From Glandiceps talaboti (taxonomy: Eukaryota > Hemichordata > Enteropneusta > Spengelidae), in the NCBI RefSeq assembly GCF_964340395.1, contig NC_135558.1, forward strand, positions 24,298,564 through 24,362,563: 64,000 bases of DNA, in the 5' to 3' direction. The notes under the pieces are model-generated. The model saw only the letters and a program-made list of their open reading frames with translations, was not told where the DNA came from and made no database searches. The stretch's first letter is position 1, and each line of letters opens with the position of its first letter. A program made the position numbers and the translations under genes. Of this stretch, positions 59,384 through 64,000 are shown in pieces.

Positions 59384-60368
59384 ATAATAATAATAATAAT
59401 TATAATAAACTTTATTTAAACTCGATAGCCTCATAGGTAACAGCCTTTTTTCATGAGGGTCGAGAATAAGAAAGAACTATTAAAATACAATGACAGAAAA
59501 GGAGACTACATACAAATTGCAAAAAAATGCAATAACGACACAAAACGTCCAACAGACAAAATACAAACAGCAAGTGACAGAAAAAATACGACCATACTAA
59601 AAATTTACATTGTCATCTATGAAACCCTGAAAGTAATGTTTATGACACGCAATTTTGAAACTTCTAATATTAGTAATAGATCTTATTGCAGCCGGTAGTT
59701 TATTGTAGAGTGTAGGCGCTGCTACTCGAAATGATTCCTTAAAAACATTTGTTCTGGCAAATGGGACTAGTAACGAGTGATTTGTAACTGAGCGCAAAGA
59801 CCGACTAGGTCTATATGGTGAAAGTAATTGACTGATATAAGTGGGATATTGGCCATGTAATGCTTTATAAACTGAAACAACGTTATTAAATTTGTAACGA
59901 TAGGAGAGTGGATACCAGTTTATCCTGATTAGCATCTCGGTGGGAGATATGCCGGCGTCACAATTTAAAATAAGCCTCATGGAACGTTTCAGTAGACTAT
60001 TTAATCGGGTGTTGTCGATCTTGCTGCAGCAGCCCCATACTGCTTGTCAGTAATCAAAGTGAGGTAAAATAAAGCTATTATAGTATTGTCGCTGTGCCGA
60101 TTCTGGAAGGAAGCACTTTATTCGCGCCAAGAGATTAAACTTAGATTTAATTTTCTTCACAATATTGTTTACATGTGAAGACCATGACAAATCATTGTTT
60201 ATGACTATTCCCAACAACTTTTCACTTAGAACATTTTCAATATCATAATCATCCAGTTTCACATTCAAGTCACTACTTGACGAGTTGTAATTAGCATACA
60301 TTTTGTCTTGTCAATGTTAGGGCACATTTTGTTTTCAGTACACCAATCACTAATACCACCAAGAGCAT
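59384..60368 (-). pseudogene. Non-LTR retrotransposon RT C-terminal fragment
   Basis: On the minus strand the sequence encodes, in order, ISDWCTENKMCPNIDKTK (60350-60300), then after a frameshift near 60270-60300 a frame with EKLLGIVINNDLSWSSHV and ILPHFDY. A TGA stop at 60044-60046 stands where the family normally has cysteine, then AVWG follows. Next come LIRINWYPLSYRYKF, YKALHGQYPTYI, SLLVPFARTNVFKESF and APTLYNKLPAAIR, to the end near 59597. This is the thumb and C-terminal region of a jockey/CR1-type ORF2. The 5' part is lost. The 3' end has AATAAAGTTTATTATAATTA followed by TAA-type repeats. It has one stop and one frameshift, so it is inactive but not ancient. Confidence 0.85.
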
Positions 60369-60600
60369 CGTATGTATGTATGTATGTATGTTTACTATGT
60401 ATGTATGTATGTACGTACGTACGTACGTACGTATGTATGGGTGGATGGATGTACATGTATGTATGTACGTATGTACATATGATATGTATGTGTGTATGTC
60501 TGTCGGTGTATGTATGTACGTACGCATACACGCACACATGTATGTATGTACGTATGGGTGGATGGATGTATGTACGTACGTACGTACATATGTATGTGTG
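60369..60600 (+). repeat. (TATG/TACG)n microsatellite, right part
   Basis: A variant-rich array of GTATGTAT and GTACGTAC units that abuts the 5'-truncated edge of the retroelement. It generates long spurious frames on both strands. Confidence 0.95.
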
Positions 60601-61288
60601 GATGTGAACCATGTACATGTAAAGTCAAAACTGCCAGACCGATTGTCTTGGTATTTGGTAGGGACTTTACTTAGGGTGTGTAGATGAAAATTGTCCAAAT
60701 GAAAATGATAAGATCAATGAAATGCAAGTTATGCCCAAAAGAGTGATATTTCATCTGATCAGTTTTCTTTTCAGTGTAACCAGATGTTTGTGGGGTATAG
60801 ATGAAGAGCTGTTGATGAAAAGATTGTACAATTATTAATATGCATATTATTTTGGTAAAAAATTCAAACTTTAAAACTACTTGACAAAACTATGTATGAA
60901 GGTATACCTTCTTTATGACTTTTTATATCAGTTGTGTGCAATACCATTGATGCTATTTTGTTATGATGACTAGGTACATGTAAATTTATCAAAGCATCTT
61001 AGTGGGCTTCAAACCAGTAATAGCAGGGTTATCCTTCTACAAGTTACAGTTGAATGTAAAGGAAACTAACAATGTATAAAGTGTTCCATCTAAATACTGA
61101 AAGACTGAAAGAGACACATACATACGTGTACATGTATACATGTATGTATATGTTAGAGAAATTGTAATGAAACCAAGTAATTGGCTAGAGAGAGTTTAGA
61201 TAACAGGTGATTATACTTTTGTAAATTGCTACCAGTAGAGATAATTTGTGTTCTTACGCTTGTACAACTTTGTCTTTTATCCAATCAG

Positions 61289-63718
61289 ATACAGCAGCCG
61301 TGTCGCAAGCAGCTGCCCAGTATTATAACCCAGATCTTATTCAAGGAGTACCAAACCAGGCACCTCCTGTGACAGGAGATCATCATCACAAGACTGTGAG
61401 TGAAAGACTCTCTGATACTGGAAGTATGGATAGTTTATCAGGTCCCATAATATTCACAGCACCAGAAGGTGCATGGTCAGAGCCACATAGCCGAGGTAGT
61501 CCTGCAATAGCAGATATCATACCATCAACTAGTGATCAGTCTGTCAGACCAGGACGGGCTTCATCTGTTGACTCAATTAAGAGTAATCATAGTAGTACTA
61601 GCAGTGGTATGCCTTCCCTTGGTGAACTGAATCTAAGGCATGGACGCACCTCTTCTATTGAATCAAACAAGAGTAGTCATAGTGGTGGAACTGGTCACCG
61701 TTTGTCCCATCAGAGAGAATCTGCACTACCAGAAACTGACACAACAGAAGAGCCACAAATACCAAAACCTGACCGCAGCCAGAGTGACTCTCAACAAAGA
61801 GGTGCAAGTCCCAGAGAACAGTCACCACATATGCCAACATCTCCTGGTTCTATAATATCAAAACCACCAACTCCTCACAAATTCGAATTAGCACCTATAA
61901 TACAACAATGTGACAACCGCAGAGAACAACATGCTCTACAAACTCAGACTAACACTTCTGGTGAATGTAATCAACCAAGTTACGGTATGAGAGAACAGAT
62001 GCCAGACTTCCCAGGTCATGGACCTCAAGGGAGTATTCCTTCAGAAATATCTAAGACAACAGCCATTATATATACTGATCCCCCTTCAGTAGCTTCACAA
62101 ATAACTGTAGATGATGGTCCTCCACTCAGCCCACGATCCCTAGGTCGAGATGTACTACAAAACATTAATCATGACAGAGATGGAAGTCCTTTCCAGCCAC
62201 CAAGTGGGCCAGGATATCCTATAAGCCATGGAATACCAGCACCTATTGAACAAAACATCCCTCCTAGCATACCAGCAGCAAGTATACCACAGAAGGAAGT
62301 CATATCAAGAGACACTATAGGATATTTAGGAGGACCTCCTTTTCAACCAGACCCTATTTCTCAATCAGTTATTACAACATTACCACTTTCTAAACTTCCA
62401 CTTGAAACCTCTTTCCAACAAGCACAGAAACCAGCATTGGGAGAACAGAAACAACAGGGTGAAAATATCATTCCACTTGGTGTCAATACAGACCTTACGC
62501 AACCAATCCTGACTCGCAATCAACATGGAAATGATGGCAGAAAACCCCAAGACCAAGGGCATCCAGCATCAGCAAAGATAAGACAAGAAAATCTCAGAGC
62601 ATATATTCAACCATCTCCACCTACTAGTCTATGGGCCACTGACAGTATACCGTCACTTCCTAGTACCATAGTTTTAGCTCCTCCTGTTTCGACAACATCC
62701 AGTACACCAAGCTCTCAAAATTCAGTGACTTCTCAACCCCCACAACCAGATCAGACCAGTCAAGCTTTCCCAGCCAGTAGACCTCTATTGTTAATGCCAG
62801 CTAGTCAGACACAGCAAGTTCCAACCCCTGTTCCAATTCCCACAGTCCCGTCAGCTGTGCCTTTATCCCATAATCCTGTTCCTAGTGTAATGCCAGTGTC
62901 TGTTCCTTCTGTCCAAACCAGTGATACTAGAAGTAGCCAGTCTGTATATGCTAGTAGTGATGGTAATTCTAAACACTTGGTAAACAAGGCTGTTGAGAAG
63001 CTTGAAAATCTTAACTTCATGAACACAGTCACCCAAGCAAATAATCCAAATAGTCACCAACCCAAAGCACTTACAAGCAGTGCCAGTCAGATACATCAAC
63101 CTACTGCTGCTCTTCTAAAACCAGTTACAGAACCAGCAATTCAACAACAGCAGTTAGGTAGTCAAGCCCCAGTGCAACAAGTGAAACAGTTGGAACAAGA
63201 GATACTGCAAGAGGGACAGAATTTGCCCTTGCAGCAAGAGGCATCTAGTAAACAGCAGCAACACACACCTCAGTATCAACAACAATGGAATCAAATTGAA
63301 CAGGTACAGAGAATATCTCGTCCAGACCAGAGTCATTACCAGGACACAAAGGATCAACAATACTTACCCCAACAGCCCCCAAGAAACCATTTCCCTAGTG
63401 GATCTGTGCAATATCCAGATGATAAAAGATATCTCCAGCAACCACACCACCAGGGGCATGACCCACACTATGATAGACCATTATCTAGACAAAGCTATGA
63501 TTCATTTGATGACCAGTATCGGCGAGATCAGTATGACCAGTATGGACGTCCATATTCAAGACAAGGGCAAGAATATGAAAGACCTCACTCTCGACAAGGC
63601 TATGAACAAGACAGATACTATAGGAGGGGACGGGAATATGGATATGACTATGATGATCCCTACAATAGATCATATGGTTATCAAAGAGATTACTATGGCA
63701 GATCCAGAGATTACTATG
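61289..63718 (+). CDS. SEC16A: SEC16 second large exon (810 codons)
   Basis: The acceptor TTTATCCAATCAG (AG at 61287-61288) joins the preceding phase-1 donor in frame (…DTK-D-TAAVSQ). The donor CTATG|GTAAGT (GT at 63719) is again phase 1, so the exon is exactly 2430 bases. The product is disordered, rich in Ser, Pro and Gln. LWATDS followed by VLAPP at 62630-62685 resembles a Trp-containing motif that I remember before the central domain of vertebrate SEC16A. The last ~90 residues are rich in Tyr, Arg, Asp and Gln, with three RPxSRQ repeats (63472, 63544, 63577) and YG/DYYG repeats. That matches the Tyr/Arg-rich stretch just upstream of the SEC16 conserved central domain. The central domain that binds SEC13 and the C-terminal region must lie beyond 64000. 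The leading ATG at 61246 is intronic and is not the start. Confidence 0.8.
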
Positions 63719-64000
63719 GTAAGTTCACAGAGTATTTGAGTCTCATTTTATGCTATAAATAAACCCTTGCCACAGGGAAAAGCGGGCATGAAATTGATTG
63801 ATTGGTTGATTGATTAATTGATTGATTGATTGGTTATTTGGTGGAATGATTGATTGATTGAATGAATAAGTTTTGTGGTGAAATAAAATTTATTTTGTGT
63901 GTGATATTGATCACTTGACTAATTGATTTTTGAGGTGATATAAAACTGTTTTTTCTTCTTTCCCAAGCTAGGTTTCTATCTTTCAGCTGTATATAATTTT
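63719..64000 (+). other. SEC16 intron start with (TTGA)n repeat
   Basis: The donor GTAAGT opens the intron. TTGATTGATTGG-type repeats occupy about 63790-63862. The next exon is not reached. Confidence 0.7.

Larger units (their letters stand above)
59260..60890 (+). repeat. Family A copy split by a retroelement insertion
   Basis: The head ('caggttcagtagtgctgtagg', TCTG tract) is at 59272-59330. The body resumes at about 60610 with 'aaaactgccagaccgattgt', 'cttggtatttggtagg' and continues to about 60890. Between them lie the two TATG arrays and the non-LTR fragment. It occupies the intron between the two large SEC16 exons. Confidence 0.75.

Noticed and set aside
60265-60698. Long Tyr/Ile/His/Thr frames on both strands
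   Set aside because: They are translations of the TATG/TACG microsatellite. Only the short RT motif at the end of one frame is meaningful.
61246-61288. N-terminal residues before the 61289 acceptor as coding
   Set aside because: They lie in the intron's pyrimidine tract. The phase-1 join from 59187 to 61289 explains the coding sequence without them.
1-64000. CRISPR arrays, bacterial operons, rRNA or tRNA genes
   Set aside because: The tandem repeats are dispersed eukaryotic families without spacer structure, the genes are spliced, and I saw no cloverleaf or rRNA signature.

Overview
This is an AT-rich, repeat-laden eukaryotic nuclear window. Spliced genes with long introns, abundant microsatellites, many inverted-repeat (MITE-like) elements, and Penelope-like and non-LTR retroelement remnants suggest a marine invertebrate. 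An invertebrate deuterostome is my best guess from the style of the repeats, but the sequence alone does not fix the taxon.

Two genes of the early secretory pathway are recognised, and they point away from each other. On the minus strand, 22176-22250 is the first coding exon of SEC22B, the ER-Golgi R-SNARE: 25 codons ending at a clean splice donor. No later SEC22B exon was found downstream to the left edge. On the plus strand is the N-terminal part of a SEC16/SEC16A-type gene, the COPII scaffold of ER exit sites. A short start exon (37196-37247) joins in frame, across a 20.5 kb intron, to exon 57793-59187, then to exon 61289-63718; the gene runs off the right edge. Every junction is phase 1. 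The conserved central and C-terminal SEC16 domains are not in the window. The start exon has its own splice acceptor, so at least one non-coding exon lies upstream. A CpG-containing stretch at 22251-22930, beside the SEC22B start, has NRF1-like, YY1-like and CCACGT-like motifs and candidate donors. I propose, without proof, that it is a shared divergent promoter.

Nearly everything else is intergenic or intronic and made of repeats. Family A is about 1.3 kb with an internal array of ~110 bp units; it occurs ten or so times on both strands. Family B has 150 bp units (18.4-19.0, 33.5-34.2 and 53.4-54.0 kb). Family C has CAGGGCTCGAAATTC/GAATTTCGAGCCCTG termini (full copy 24357-25983). Family D is rich in TCGCGA (10.3 and 20.3 kb). 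Family G ends in CAATCTGATTAAAATC (full copy 45890-47030). There are also several large fold-back elements: 7223-8849, 29949-30148, 41942-42724 and 44666-47192. Retroelement remnants are a Penelope-like RT/GIY-YIG fragment (49265-50583), a non-LTR RT fragment (59390-60368) nested in a family A copy, and a small RT-tail fragment (19498-19734).

Left to right: 1-22 kb is intergenic, or SEC22B intron if that gene continues, filled with MITEs; 22.2-23 kb is the divergent gene start; 23-37 kb is inferred 5' UTR intron with families A, B and C; 37.2-57.8 kb is the giant SEC16 first coding intron; 57.8-63.7 kb holds the two large SEC16 exons.
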